From the NCBI RefSeq assembly GCF_000478195.2, contig NZ_AUZM01000023.1, positions 1 to 64,000 on the forward strand: DNA of 64,000 nucleotides, in the 5' to 3' direction. Below, piece after piece: positions 26,407 through 35,785 of the stretch. A program made the position numbers and the translations under genes. The stretch comes from Lyngbya aestuarii BL J. GTDB taxonomy: Bacteria > Cyanobacteriota > Cyanobacteriia > Cyanobacteriales > Microcoleaceae. Numbering within the stretch: position 1 is the stretch's first letter; each line of letters starts with the position of its first letter. The notes under the pieces were generated by a model. That model searched no databases, was not told the origin of the DNA, and worked only from the letters and a program-made list of their open reading frames with translations.

Positions 26407-28281
26407 ATGGGTGTAAATAACTTTAATCAGTTTGCTGCTCGAATTGAAAAAGAGGAAATATGTTGCTGCTATCCCACAGAACCCAGACAACACAACTATT
26501 CGTTTTTTTATCCAGAAGACAATCTGGAAATAGAACCCTCAAACTGTAACGAACTTTCATCTCTAGCCTCCAGAGACCTGTGTCAGCATCACATCTTTGC
26601 CAAAGCCTTACAAATCACGACAGATGCAGTGATGATCACCACGAGTCATCTTCATGGTCGCGAACCCGAAATTGTTTATATCAACGCAGCTTTTACAAAG
26701 CTTACCGGTTACTCATCGGCAGAAATTGTCGGTCAAACTCCTCAAATTCTCCAAGGCCCTAACACAGATCATCGTGTCCTCAAACGCCTCAAGCAAGCTT
26801 TAGCCCGAGGACAAGTATTTGAGGGAGAAGCGATCAATTATCGTCAAGATGGTAGCGAATTTCAGAACCACTGTTACGTTGAACCGATTTTTAACAACCA
26901 GGGACAAATTATTTATTATTTATCGATTCACCGAGAAATTATCCCTCAAAACCCGATTCCAACTCAATTTTCAACGAAAAACAATCTCGATCCACTAACG
27001 GGTTTAGCCAATCGCAGTCTATTCCTGCAAAGGCTACAACAATCAATTGATCGCTCCGGGCAGCATCCCGATTATTTATTTGCTGTTTTGTTGTTGGATT
27101 TAGACCGATTTAAACTGATTAATGATAGTTTAGGTCATCAAGCGGGTGATCAACTTCTCACGACGATTGGTCAACGTCTAGAAAGCTGTATTCGTCCCAC
27201 AGATATGGTGGCGCGACTCGGAGGCGATCAGTTTGTCATTTTGCTCGATCAAGTTCGAGATTTGCTGAAAGTTTCTCAGGTGGCCGAACGTATTCAACAA
27301 TATCTCAACAAACCGCTAAATCTGAAAAATCAAGAGGTATTTATCAGCGCTAGTCTGGGAGTGGTCCTCAGTAGTCCGAGCTATGATCACCCGGAAGATA
27401 TGATCCGAGATGCCGATACGGCTCTACATCAGGCAAAAGCGGGCGGTAAGGCTTGTTATATGGTTTTTGATCAAACGATGCACCGTCATGCTCTTGAACG
27501 GCTTCAGCTTGAAAATGACTTACGACGAGCGATTGATGATCACCAACTGCAAGTTTATTATCAACCGATTATCGCTACGGATACAGGGCGAATTACGGGG
27601 TTTGAAGCCTTGTTGCGTTGGCAACATCCTGAACGGGGGATGATTCCGCCTAATTATTTTATTCCGATTGCTGAAGAAACAGGACTGATTCAAGTTATTG
27701 GTCAATGGGTGCTTAGAGAAGCTTGTCAGAGGGCGAAACTTTGGCAGTTGACGTTTCCTCAATCTCCGTCTTTATTTATGAGTGTGAATCTTTCTATTCA
27801 CCAACTGACCTATCCCAATTTAGTAGAAATAATTGCTGATATTTTAACAGAAACTGGCTGTGATCCGCGTTATTTGAAGTTGGAAATTACTGAAAGTGCG
27901 ATCGCTCAAAAAGCTGAGACTGTGATTCCCATTTTAGAACAACTCACTGCATTAGGGATTCAGTTATGTATTGATGATTTTGGCACGGGTTATTCTTCCT
28001 TAAGTCGGTTATATTATTTTCCGATTACAACTTTAAAAGTAGATCGGTCTTTTGTCGCGGCGATTACTCAGTCGAATGGAACCGCAAAAATTGCCTCTGC
28101 GATTATTAACTTAGCTCATAGTTTAGGACTGGAAGTGATTGCAGAAGGCGTAGAAACAGAACAACAGTTGGCAATATTGCGGAGTTGGGGCTGTCAACTG
28201 GCTCAAGGTTATCATTGGGCTAAACCTGAGAATAGTCAAGATACTGAAGCATTATTAGCTTCCTCTCCTTGTTGGCAATAG
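26407..28281 (+). CDS. PAS-GGDEF-EAL cyclic-di-GMP protein, variant GGDQF
   Basis: 624 aa, no membrane segment. A PAS domain (about 65-180, VYINAAFTKLTGYS, QTPQILQGPNTD as in LOV/PAS folds but without the flavin Cys motif NCRFLQ) is followed by a GGDEF domain (about 195-355) and an EAL domain (about 370-615). The GGDEF signature reads GGDQF (about 272-276), changing the fourth, metal-associated position, so cyclase activity is doubtful. The EAL domain keeps EALLRW, SVNLS, LEITES, DDFGTGYSSL, KVDRSF and EGVET, so c-di-GMP phosphodiesterase activity is likely, perhaps with GTP-binding GGDEF as regulator. Confidence 0.93.
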   Translation: MGVNNFNQFAARIEKEEICCCYPTEPRQHNYSFFYPEDNLEIEPSNCNELSSLASRDLCQHHIFAKALQITTDAVMITTSHLHGREPEIVYINAAFTKLTGYSSAEIVGQTPQILQGPNTDHRVLKRLKQALARGQVFEGEAINYRQDGSEFQNHCYVEPIFNNQGQIIYYLSIHREIIPQNPIPTQFSTKNNLDPLTGLANRSLFLQRLQQSIDRSGQHPDYLFAVLLLDLDRFKLINDSLGHQAGDQLLTTIGQRLESCIRPTDMVARLGGDQFVILLDQVRDLLKVSQVAERIQQYLNKPLNLKNQEVFISASLGVVLSSPSYDHPEDMIRDADTALHQAKAGGKACYMVFDQTMHRHALERLQLENDLRRAIDDHQLQVYYQPIIATDTGRITGFEALLRWQHPERGMIPPNYFIPIAEETGLIQVIGQWVLREACQRAKLWQLTFPQSPSLFMSVNLSIHQLTYPNLVEIIADILTETGCDPRYLKLEITESAIAQKAETVIPILEQLTALGIQLCIDDFGTGYSSLSRLYYFPITTLKVDRSFVAAITQSNGTAKIASAIINLAHSLGLEVIAEGVETEQQLAILRSWGCQLAQGYHWAKPENSQDTEALLASSPCWQ

Positions 28282-28286
28282 AGTCG

Positions 28287-28306
28287 GATGGGCAATGCCC
28301 ACCCTA
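28287..28306. repeat. Short palindrome between convergent genes
   Basis: GATGGGCAATGCCCACCC: a near-perfect GGGCA/TGCCC palindrome common in cyanobacterial intergenic DNA. It sits in the 42-nt gap between the GGDEF-EAL gene and icd. Confidence 0.45.
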
Positions 28307-28323
28307 CCCTTGATTCTTAAGCT

Positions 28324-29748
28324 TTAATCCTGGAAATGTTTGATAATGGCTTCAGCAAATTCAGAACACTTCAACTCTGGGGCGGGAGGTTCCATTAACC
28401 GAGCTAAATCATAGGTGACTTCCTGATTAGAAATAGCAGCACCTAATCCTTTTTTAATCAAGTCTGCTGCTTCTTGCCATCCCATATATTCTAACATCAT
28501 CACGCCGGAAAGAATTAACGATCCAGGGTTAACTCGATCTAAACCTGCGTGTTTGGGAGCGGTGCCGTGAGTCGCTTCAAAAATCGCACATTGATCGCCA
28601 ATATTTGCACCTGGCCCCATTCCTAAACCGCCGACCATCGCCGCCGCCGCATCGGATAAATAATCGCCGTTCAAGTTCATCGTCGCCAGGATAGAATATT
28701 CCGCAGGTCGAGTTTGAATTTGTTGGAAAATACTATCTGCAATTCGGTCATTGACCATGACTTTTTCTTTCCATTTACCATTGCCATGAGTTTCCCAAAT
28801 TGCCTCTAAAACTTGCGCCACTTCCTGCACAATTTCCTGGCGTTTTTCGGGCGTTAACCCATCATATCCGGGTTCAACTTTTCGAGCATTATCTTCGTTA
28901 GAAATATTAGGATTATCTTCTTTATTACCCAAAATCCAAGATTCTCGCTCGGTAATACAGTCGTTACGAAACTCACTCGTTGCCAGTTCATAACCCCAAT
29001 CTCTAAATGCACCTTCGGTATATTTCATAATATTCCCTTTATGCACTAAAGTCACCATTTGTTTAGCCTTGGGCAACCTTAAAGCGTGTTGCATCGCCCG
29101 ACGCACTAACCGTTGAGAACCTGTTTTACTAATCGGTTTGATGCCAATCCCGGAGTCAAGGCGAATTTGTTTTTTACCATGTTCGGGTGTCGCTGGAATT
29201 AAGTCACTATTGAGGATATGAATCAGTTTTTGAGCAATTTCACTCCCTTCTTTCCATTCAATTCCTAAGTAAATATCTTCTGTATTTTCCCGGTAGATAA
29301 TCACATCTAATTTTTCCGGGGTTTTGTGAGGGGAGGGCGTACCCATATAATATTTACACGGACGAACACAGGCGTAAAGATCGTTAATTTGACGGAGTGC
29401 TACGTTTAACGAACGAATTCCGCCACCAATAGGGGTTGTTAGAGGGCCTTTAATGGCAACTCCGTATTCTTGGATGGCGGTGAGGGTATCTTGGGGGAGA
29501 TACTGATAGGTGCCATACTGTTCACACGCTTCATCTCCGGCGTAAACCTTGAACCAGCTAATTTGCCGTTGACTTCCGTAAGCGGCTTCGACTGCGGCAT
29601 CTAGCACCCGTTGACTGGCCGGCCAGAGGTCAATTCCCGTACCGTCTCCGCGAATAAAGGGGATAATCGGATTATCGGGGACTACGGGTTCACCATTGTT
29701 GAAGGTAACTTTTTCGCCTGTGCTTGGAGGGGTAATTTTTTCGTACAT
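28324..29748 (-). CDS. icd: Isocitrate dehydrogenase, NADP-dependent
   Basis: 474 aa. Oxidative decarboxylation of isocitrate to 2-oxoglutarate, the carbon skeleton for ammonium assimilation in cyanobacteria. Visible features are the IRGDGTGID loop, [19 protein letters not shown] (substrate-binding Ser and Arg), [32 protein letters not shown] and [10 protein letters not shown]. The ~45-residue insertion around [20 protein letters not shown] (about 275-320) is typical of cyanobacterial enzymes. A GGAT lies before the ATG. In cyanobacteria icd is usually NtcA-controlled, but I found no convincing GTA-N8-TAC site upstream. Confidence 0.97.
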   Translation of the reverse strand: MYEKITPPSTGEKVTFNNGEPVVPDNPIIPFIRGDGTGIDLWPASQRVLDAAVEAAYGSQRQISWFKVYAGDEACEQYGTYQYLPQDTLTAIQEYGVAIKGPLTTPIGGGIRSLNVALRQINDLYACVRPCKYYMGTPSPHKTPEKLDVIIYRENTEDIYLGIEWKEGSEIAQKLIHILNSDLIPATPEHGKKQIRLDSGIGIKPISKTGSQRLVRRAMQHALRLPKAKQMVTLVHKGNIMKYTEGAFRDWGYELATSEFRNDCITERESWILGNKEDNPNISNEDNARKVEPGYDGLTPEKRQEIVQEVAQVLEAIWETHGNGKWKEKVMVNDRIADSIFQQIQTRPAEYSILATMNLNGDYLSDAAAAMVGGLGMGPGANIGDQCAIFEATHGTAPKHAGLDRVNPGSLILSGVMMLEYMGWQEAADLIKKGLGAAISNQEVTYDLARLMEPPAPELKCSEFAEAIIKHFQD

Positions 29749-30158
29749 TGAGTTATCCTATCACATCAAATTTAGCGGGCAAAACGGATTCTGTAATTTT
29801 GATCCGGCTTTACCTTTTTCACGATTTTTGACGACGACTGCAACGAATCGGCAAGAAATCTACAATTTCTTTAGAATTGTTGAGCGCATCCCGTTAAAAT
29901 CAAGACATATAATCGGATGGGTTTACCGAATCTTGTTATACAAAATTCACTAATTTTAAGATTATTTTCAATAAACTCTAGATGGGTTAATCAATCTTTC
30001 TAAAAAATTAATCGACATTTGCGAAATGGTATACGGATGAATTGAAGAAGAAGGAGAGTCAAACAGACAATGCTTACTGTAGAGATTAGTAAAATTTTTT
30101 TCAAACTGTACTGAACTCTTAGTGAGGTGTTTGTAAAGGAAAGGGAGACTTCTTATAG
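29749..30158. other. Intergenic region between divergent icd and SH3-like secreted protein gene
   Basis: 410 nt of AT-rich DNA with the two divergent promoters. No repeat, RNA or clear regulatory site was recognised. Confidence 0.4.
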
Positions 30159-30911
30159 ATGTCTTTACCAGGGAAGCAAATGATGAAAAATTTTAAATTA
30201 AAAGCACTCAGTTTATTATCTGTAGCTGCCGGCTTTTTATTGATGTCTAGTCCGGCTTTAGCTTCGACTTACAAAAGCACCAGTGGAACAACGACTCTAG
30301 TGGTTAAACCGGATGCTAGCCGCCCATTTTCGGGTAATTATTCGACAACGGTTAAGAGTCGTAGAATTGTCGGAGATATCCGCATTATCACAGGGGAAGG
30401 TGTTCCCGGTTCTTACATTTATCAAGGGACTTTTTCTGATCGCGGTTTAGATGGCAAAGGAGAATGTATTGGTGATATTACCATCCTTCGTCGTCAGATT
30501 GGCCGTTCTGCGAAAATGGGTGCAAAAGTCACCTGGAAAGTTAAGGGTGGGCAGAATTGTACTTCGGTGGGTAAAACCTATACATTAAACTTAGTTGAAG
30601 CTTTACCTTCTGCCGATGCAAAAGGAGATTTTAACTGGAAGAATTCCGGGACTTGGCTTTCTGAACCCTTGCGGTATTCTACATGGCCGAAATGGAAAGT
30701 AACCTCTAGTGATGGTGAACTCAATTGTCGAGATAAACCCAATGGTAAAATTCAACAGGTTTATCGGGTGAATGTTGATCAAATTGAAGTCAATAAAGAC
30801 CGGGCTAATGCTTTTGAGTTGAGTCGTGGAAAGAGTCCTTGGTTATTAACAAATAAAGGTTGTTATGTTCGGGCAAATCAGCAGTTTATTCAACCCATTT
30901 CCATGCCTTAA
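30159..30911 (+). CDS. Secreted protein with C-terminal SH3-like domain
   Basis: 250 aa. A signal peptide of about 35 residues ends at PALA/S. The middle (about 40-150) is a beta-rich segment with two cysteines (GECIGD, GQNCTS). The C-terminal part (about 175-245) resembles a bacterial SH3-like fold: KVTSSDGELNCRDKPNG then a WLLTNKGCYVRANQQFI end, as in periplasmic SH3b proteins. The start at 30159 has GGGAGA 10 nt upstream; a later ATG pair at 30180-30185, preceded by GGGAAG, is an alternative with the same signal peptide core. Function is unknown. It is monocistronic. Confidence 0.7.
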   Translation: MSLPGKQMMKNFKLKALSLLSVAAGFLLMSSPALASTYKSTSGTTTLVVKPDASRPFSGNYSTTVKSRRIVGDIRIITGEGVPGSYIYQGTFSDRGLDGKGECIGDITILRRQIGRSAKMGAKVTWKVKGGQNCTSVGKTYTLNLVEALPSADAKGDFNWKNSGTWLSEPLRYSTWPKWKVTSSDGELNCRDKPNGKIQQVYRVNVDQIEVNKDRANAFELSRGKSPWLLTNKGCYVRANQQFIQPISMP

Positions 30912-30938
30912 CCCGATTAGATTTAATTAAAAAAAGAT

Positions 30939-30974
30939 CCCCCTCGTCTAGAATATGAGGGGGTTCATCTTTTA
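30939..30974. terminator. Bidirectional terminator
   Basis: A perfect 7-bp stem, CCCCCTC (30939-30945) with GAGGGGG (30957-30963), preceded by a run of A and followed by TTCATCTTTT. It serves the convergent secreted-protein and GH13 genes. Confidence 0.8.
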
Positions 30975-31020
30975 CAAGGCTAATAAAATAACTTTACTTT
31001 TAATCCTGAAAACTGGGAGA

Positions 31021-32865
31021 TTAATCATTAACATCTTCAGGATTTTGAGATAAAATTAACGCACTGTAGGGGCCGATCGCAATATTTCCATTATACTCTA
31101 ATCCATCTTTTTCACCTTCTTCAGCAATCATATCACACCCTCCAGAATTGCCAAAGTCGGAACTATAATGTTGGGAGTCACTATTAAAGCGTACCCGCCA
31201 AGTTCCCTTCTTAGGAAAGCCTAAATTATAACTATCATAGCTACGATCAGCAAGATTCAGAATAATCACAACATCACCTTTTGCACCGCCCGTTTCCCAA
31301 CGATGAAAAGCGATAAGTTTATCATTATTATTGAGGTGATAAACATTCACATTTTGACCAAGTAATCCTCGAGTATTACCCTCTAAATTTCGGCGTAAAC
31401 GAATTAAATCTCGATACAGTGCAAATATTCCCTCAAAAGTTTCTCGCTGAGTTAGATCTAAGGGATCGGTATCTTCAAAGTCGTTATATTCAAGTAATTC
31501 TTGACCTTGAAAAATCATCGGAATACCGGGAGAGGTGAGAATTAAAACCGTGCCTAATGTTGAGCGTTTGCGAGCAAACCAACTCTGAGCATTCCCAGGC
31601 CAAATTTCTTTGGGAAGTCGGGGTTCGTCGTGGGCTTCTAGGAAAATAACCCGCTCAAATACATCAAAATTATACTGATGAACAATTGCATCTCGAAGGG
31701 TATTCAAATCCCGTGAAGCATCATCAGGAGCCTTAATTACCCCTCGAACGGGATGAATAAAATTTGGGTCCCATTGAGCATCAAATCCCGCTCCACCTGC
31801 ACCCGTTTCTTTGGTGATCCAGGGGTTATTTCTGAGGTCTTCTGCAATATTAATCTTATTCGGAAAACGACTCTTAATTTCCTCATTAATCCACTGCATC
31901 AAACTCCAACCTTCGGGAATTTCTGTTCCATCTTCTTCCATCGAGCGGATATTTAAAGTTGAATCCCACCGCAGTCCATCAATGTGATATTCTGTTAGCC
32001 ACATTAACGCATTATCGCGCAAAAATTGACGCACTTCTGGACGACCATAATCAGGACGAGTATTTCCCCATGCAGTTTTAGCTCGTCGATCATTATAGAA
32101 GTAAATCCCTCCTTTATCATTTTCACTCCAACCATCAAATTGCCACAAATCTAAATCACTAGGACCAAAGTGATTATAAACTACATCTAAAATCACTATC
32201 ATGCCATTTTGATGAGCAGCATTCACAAATTCTTTAAAAGCTTGGGAACCCCCATAAGCCGTTTCAACGGCAAAAATATCAGAGGGATTATAACCCCAAG
32301 AAAAATCGGCTGCAAATTCAGCACTGGGCATAATTTCAATCGCATTAATACCCAACTCTTTGAGATAGGGTAATGCTCGAATTGCACTTTTAAAAGTTCC
32401 GGGTTTTCCACCGGGTTTATCGGCGAAAGTACCGATGTGCATTTCATAAATAACTAATTCATTCCAATTGGGAGGAGAAAAGTCTTGATCTTCCCATGAA
32501 AAATCAGGAGAAACAACCACTGAATTTCCATTGGAATTCGTAACTTCTCTAGAATAGGGATCTTTGCGTTTGTAGGTTTCGTCTGTGTCTTTATTAACGA
32601 TAATGTAGCGATACTCATCACCCACTTTGGCTTCGGGTAAATCCCCATACCAATATCCATTTTCTTCACTGTCTAAGGGATTGGCCGTCTCTGACCAATT
32701 GTTAAAACTACCCATAACATAAACCTTTGAGGCGTTGGGCGCCCAGACCCGAAATGCGACCCCTTGGGAATGAACAATAGCACCCATTCCTGAATAAATC
32801 TGAGCCTTTCTAGGAGAATCCAGCAACATAGCTTTCAAGCCTTTAAAAAAACGGTTAATATTCAT
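31021..32865 (-). CDS. GH13 alpha-glucan enzyme with CBM48 (branching-enzyme-like)
   Basis: 614 aa, cytosolic. An N-terminal CBM48/early-set domain (about 23-115, FRVWAPNASKVYVMGSFNNW) precedes a GH13 barrel (about 130-500). Conserved sites are DVVYNH (227-232), the nucleophile Asp301 in GLRWD, the acid/base Glu342 in INIAED, and HD (412-413) in EAHDE. A beta-sandwich domain C follows. The order and the motifs are those of glycogen-branching enzymes and malto-oligosyltrehalose hydrolases. The subfamily is not certain from reading, so I give no gene symbol. It probably acts on glycogen or maltodextrin. CAGAG lies before the ATG. Confidence 0.88.
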   Translation of the reverse strand: MNINRFFKGLKAMLLDSPRKAQIYSGMGAIVHSQGVAFRVWAPNASKVYVMGSFNNWSETANPLDSEENGYWYGDLPEAKVGDEYRYIIVNKDTDETYKRKDPYSREVTNSNGNSVVVSPDFSWEDQDFSPPNWNELVIYEMHIGTFADKPGGKPGTFKSAIRALPYLKELGINAIEIMPSAEFAADFSWGYNPSDIFAVETAYGGSQAFKEFVNAAHQNGMIVILDVVYNHFGPSDLDLWQFDGWSENDKGGIYFYNDRRAKTAWGNTRPDYGRPEVRQFLRDNALMWLTEYHIDGLRWDSTLNIRSMEEDGTEIPEGWSLMQWINEEIKSRFPNKINIAEDLRNNPWITKETGAGGAGFDAQWDPNFIHPVRGVIKAPDDASRDLNTLRDAIVHQYNFDVFERVIFLEAHDEPRLPKEIWPGNAQSWFARKRSTLGTVLILTSPGIPMIFQGQELLEYNDFEDTDPLDLTQRETFEGIFALYRDLIRLRRNLEGNTRGLLGQNVNVYHLNNNDKLIAFHRWETGGAKGDVVIILNLADRSYDSYNLGFPKKGTWRVRFNSDSQHYSSDFGNSGGCDMIAEEGEKDGLEYNGNIAIGPYSALILSQNPEDVND

Positions 32866-33368
32866 CTCTGTCAGCTAGAAGAAGTTTAAAGTTCTAGCTG
32901 TAATATAAGAAATATGCTCCGAACTGCCAAGTTAAGTTCCCCAGTGCCAAGGAGGGCCGCTTCGTTCTAGCCCTAAAACTTGATTTGTGGGGGGGTGGGG
33001 AGGTAGGGAGGTAGGGAGGTAGGGAGGATTTTTATTAATAAAAAGCTATTTTTCCTCGGAAAAAACTCCTCTCCCCATCACCCTTTCACCCTTTCACCCC
33101 CAACGGGATAGCCACTCCCCTCAACGCGCTTGTTCCCGCGCACGGGGGTGGACTCACCATCAACCCCGGCAATTTTTAACTGAGAATGAAACAGCCCCGC
33201 CAGTGCCAAGGGTGTTTGGGTAATGAAATGATCTGGGATCGGATCATTGAAGACCATAATTTTTAAAAATCAAGTCAGTTCGTTGATTTCCTTATAAAAG
33301 TTAATATTAGAAGATACAAATATGATTTGTTAACTCACCTTAAGATAGATTTTGCTCCAAAAAACGGA
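32866..33368. other. Intergenic region containing MITE-like copy B
   Basis: 503 nt between the GH13 gene start and the M23 peptidase gene end, both on the minus strand. About half is the element at 32953-33199. The rest should hold the GH13 promoter, and nothing else is recognised. Confidence 0.5.
32941..33211. mobile_element. MITE-like element copy B with 12-bp direct-repeat flanks
   Basis: A 247-bp element (32953-33199) flanked by the direct repeat CCAGTGCCAAGG (32941-32952 and 33200-33211), consistent with a target-site duplication. Its ends are imperfect inverted repeats: left GGGCCGCTTCGTTCT against right (complement) GGGCTGTTTCATTCT, differing at three transitions. The interior has TTGATTTGT, a short GGGAGGTA minisatellite (about 33000-33030), the tail ATTTTTATTAATAAAAAGC, and CCCCGGCAATTTTT. 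The order matches copy A at 9378-9690. No ORF. Confidence 0.7.
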
Positions 33369-34427
33369 TTATTGTAATTGAACGTCTCGGTTCACATCAA
33401 TGAGGATTTTTCCATCCCGAATTAAACGGTATTCTCCACGCCAAGTTCCAGGAATCAAAGGCTGTTGAGGATTGTTTCTCTTGCCAATATAACCTAGCCA
33501 AGTCCGACTGGGTGAGTCAAGCCGTTCTTGGTGTTCAACCACAGTTCGACCTCGCGGATCATAAAGCTGATATTCGACGCGATCGCCGGAGAGTGTACCA
33601 TAAGCTTGTATCCAAAATAAAATAGCCGGATCGTCAGTATAAAAGAGAGTTTCAGTAAATTCTCCATCCCAGAGTTTATCTAAGTTCGGTGGTTCTGTCG
33701 CAAACCCAGCCCGAATTAACCCAGTTGGGGTGTAGGGAAGGGGTCGATCCCAAAGGGAATTTTGTCTGACATTACAACCGGATGACGCATTTGGCCCCAC
33801 AAATGGATCAACCACTTGACCTTGATAACGTACACTCAGATGAACGTGGGGAAATGAAGCCAAACCGGAAGCCCCGACCAGTCCCAAAACATTGCCCGTG
33901 TCTACGATATCTCCGGGCTGCACTTCAATACTCCCCTGGCGGAGATGACAATATTGAGTTTCCCAGCCAACACCATTGGAAATGATACTGTGATCAATCA
34001 CAACGCCGTTCCCACATTCACTTCCTTCTACAGCATATCGGTCAAATTCATCTTGAACCCGACGATCTTCGACTCCATCTCGCACACGCAAAACCTTTCC
34101 AGGGGCAGAGGCTAAAACGGGTACACCGTAGGCCATTATTCCTGCATCTGATATGGCAAAATCAGTTCCTTTATGACCATCATAGGTTTGCCGTCCGCAC
34201 CCAAAATCAACAGCCGCGGTCGAGGGATCGCGATCGGGATAAAGTAAGATAAAACAATCTTCACCAATGTTACAGAGAATTGGGGGAGAAAAGCGAGGAC
34301 TCGGTATGGTTTGGGCGATCCAGGTTTCGACTGTTAAACCGAGTTTGGGGTTGAGAACGTTAATGATAACTGTTAAGCTTAGAATTAGACTAAATAAAGC
34401 GAGATATTTTTTAAACCGTAAAATCAT
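33369..34427 (-). CDS. Secreted M23 (LytM-type) peptidase
   Basis: 352 aa. An N-terminal signal or anchor helix (about 8-30) precedes an M23 domain (about 80-215). Zinc ligands read His85 and Asp89 (HKGTD) and His196 in PHVHL, with His161 in YCHLR and His194 as further active-site histidines. This is the endopeptidase set that cuts peptidoglycan cross-bridges. A C-terminal domain of about 130 residues, beta-rich, has no family I recognise. With all ligands present it should be active, unlike the degenerate EnvC/NlpD-type activators. It is transcribed towards the GH13-side gap. Confidence 0.88.
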   Translation of the reverse strand: MILRFKKYLALFSLILSLTVIINVLNPKLGLTVETWIAQTIPSPRFSPPILCNIGEDCFILLYPDRDPSTAAVDFGCGRQTYDGHKGTDFAISDAGIMAYGVPVLASAPGKVLRVRDGVEDRRVQDEFDRYAVEGSECGNGVVIDHSIISNGVGWETQYCHLRQGSIEVQPGDIVDTGNVLGLVGASGLASFPHVHLSVRYQGQVVDPFVGPNASSGCNVRQNSLWDRPLPYTPTGLIRAGFATEPPNLDKLWDGEFTETLFYTDDPAILFWIQAYGTLSGDRVEYQLYDPRGRTVVEHQERLDSPSRTWLGYIGKRNNPQQPLIPGTWRGEYRLIRDGKILIDVNRDVQLQ

Positions 34428-34502
34428 AGGAATTTTGTTAAATGTTTTTAGAGGTTGAAGTTTGCACCCTCTATTTTATTTTGAAATTAACCGTTTTTGA
34501 CC

Positions 34503-34542
34503 TCACCCCCAACCCCTCTCCTACGAGGAAAGGGGTGTCTAG
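34503..34542. repeat. Dispersed palindromic repeat (ACCCCTCTCCTACGAGGAAAGGGG type)
   Basis: A near-palindrome in which CCCCTCTCC pairs with GGAAAGGGG around TACGA. Related copies lie at 40503-40535 and, inverted, at 40612-40657. It sits in the gap between the M23 peptidase and the glycine-zipper protein genes. Confidence 0.6.
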
Positions 34543-34569
34543 TCAATTTACCCTACCCCCTAGCTTAAA

Positions 34570-35220
34570 TTAACGAAAAACGAGATCTGATTGTAATCTT
34601 AAATCTAGGTCTTCTTCGGGACGAATCACTAGAACTTCGACTTTCTCCCGTCCTAAGAATACACCCGCGATCGCACCGAGTCCGGCACCCCCTAAGACTT
34701 CTTCGGTGGCGATCGCTTTATCTCCGACAATTCCTGCAATGGCTGTTGCTGCGGCTGCCCCAATTGCAGCCCCTTTGAGAATATCACCCGCAGAAGCCCC
34801 TTTACGAATGGTTTCGGTACGAGTCACGACTTGAGAATTGGCGTTGAGGCGATAGCGCCGACCATTTCCCAGGATGACTTCATCGGCGATAAACTGAGAA
34901 CCCCCAGAGGCAGGGCGCAATTCTCCGTTAATTTCTGACCCCTGGGGAAGCCAAACTTGTCCGTAGGTTGTCCGAACCTCTTTTGAGACTTTGAGGGTTA
35001 CAGGGACGGTTTCCTCGGGGGTAAGGACGATTTTCTCGGCGGTTTCGTATTCAATGGGAATCAGGGTTCCGGCGGTAATTCCATCGCGTCGGAGAGAACC
35101 GGGGAAACGTTGGGCGACGGCGGGGTTGGGGTTAAAAATTACGGGGGTCGCCACACTAACGGTTAACCCCAATGCAATTAATAGAGATGTTCCGGAACGG
35201 TTTAATTTGGAGGTGAACAT
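34570..35220 (-). CDS. Secreted protein with glycine-zipper segment
   Basis: 216 aa from the ATG at 35220, which has AAGGA 10 nt upstream; an earlier ATG at 35238 adds six residues but lacks a ribosome site. A signal peptide of about 34 residues ends in PAVA/Q. The mature part has a beta-rich domain (about 50-130, with VSKEVRTTYGQVWLPQGSEINGEL) and then a Gly/Ala-rich stretch (about 145-195, GAAIGAAAATAIAGIVGDK and GAGLGAIAGVFLG) like glycine zippers of outer-membrane-associated proteins. It belongs to a conserved cyanobacterial hypothetical type. Function is unknown. Confidence 0.65.
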   Translation of the reverse strand: MFTSKLNRSGTSLLIALGLTVSVATPVIFNPNPAVAQRFPGSLRRDGITAGTLIPIEYETAEKIVLTPEETVPVTLKVSKEVRTTYGQVWLPQGSEINGELRPASGGSQFIADEVILGNGRRYRLNANSQVVTRTETIRKGASAGDILKGAAIGAAAATAIAGIVGDKAIATEEVLGGAGLGAIAGVFLGREKVEVLVIRPEEDLDLRLQSDLVFR

Positions 35221-35539
35221 GATCGGAGCGTCCTTCATGCGAGTCGATTTGTTTAATTCTCAAGACGTAGAGTTGTTCAAATTGGTTCACTTTTCCAGGT
35301 GTTAGCATAACATTCTTGATTGTTAACACCTGATTTTTCTGTGGGGAAATCCTGTAGGGTCAGTTTTGAGGGAACACCGGATCGGGGAACAGGGAAAATT
35401 GATCATTCATAATTCATAATTGAATTCATCATTTATTAATCCATAAACTTTTAAACTGGTAAAACGTAGGGGCGCTCTTGCTTGCACCCCCAAACTAACA
35501 AACCGAATTAACCCCAACTTTAGCCTCAAAATCTAACAA
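35221..35539. other. Intergenic region with short repeats
   Basis: 319 nt. It contains ATTCATAATTCATAATTG direct repeats near 35407 and a worn TAGGGGCG/CACCCCCA inverted repeat near 35468-35492, both common cyanobacterial intergenic repeats. The promoter of the glycine-zipper gene should be at its left end. Confidence 0.4.
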
Positions 35540-35785
35540 CTACTTCTTACATTTTGGGGAATGTTTATGTTTGTGAGGAACGGGGTCATATCCGCCCGGA
35601 TGAAAGGGATGACAGCGGAGAATTCTTTTAATTGCCAACCATCCCCCTTGAATCACGCCAAAACGTTCAACCGCTTGTATTGCGTAGGTTGAACAGGTGG
35701 GTTGATATCGACAACTGGGGGGTAATAAGGGAGAAATAAACATTTTATATCCCTTAATTAATATTACCACAATTTTCTTGATCAT
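35540..35785 (-). CDS. yidD: Membrane protein insertion efficiency factor YidD
   Basis: 81 aa from the ATG at 35785, which overlaps the TGA of the upstream amidohydrolase gene in an ATGA arrangement; a start at 35800 is possible but less likely. The family core is present: [20 protein letters not shown] with TCSTYA, then [20 protein letters not shown] and GGYDPVP. It is thought to assist YidC-dependent insertion of membrane proteins, at the membrane face through its amphipathic N-terminal helix. The C-terminus is Lys/His-rich. The context (coupled to an M20 hydrolase instead of rnpA/rpmH) is that of cyanobacteria. Confidence 0.95.
   Translation of the reverse strand: MIKKIVVILIKGYKMFISPLLPPSCRYQPTCSTYAIQAVERFGVIQGGWLAIKRILRCHPFHPGGYDPVPHKHKHSPKCKK

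Noticed and set aside
29749-30158. NtcA site (GTA-N8-TAC) for icd
   Set aside because: No correctly spaced copy was found.
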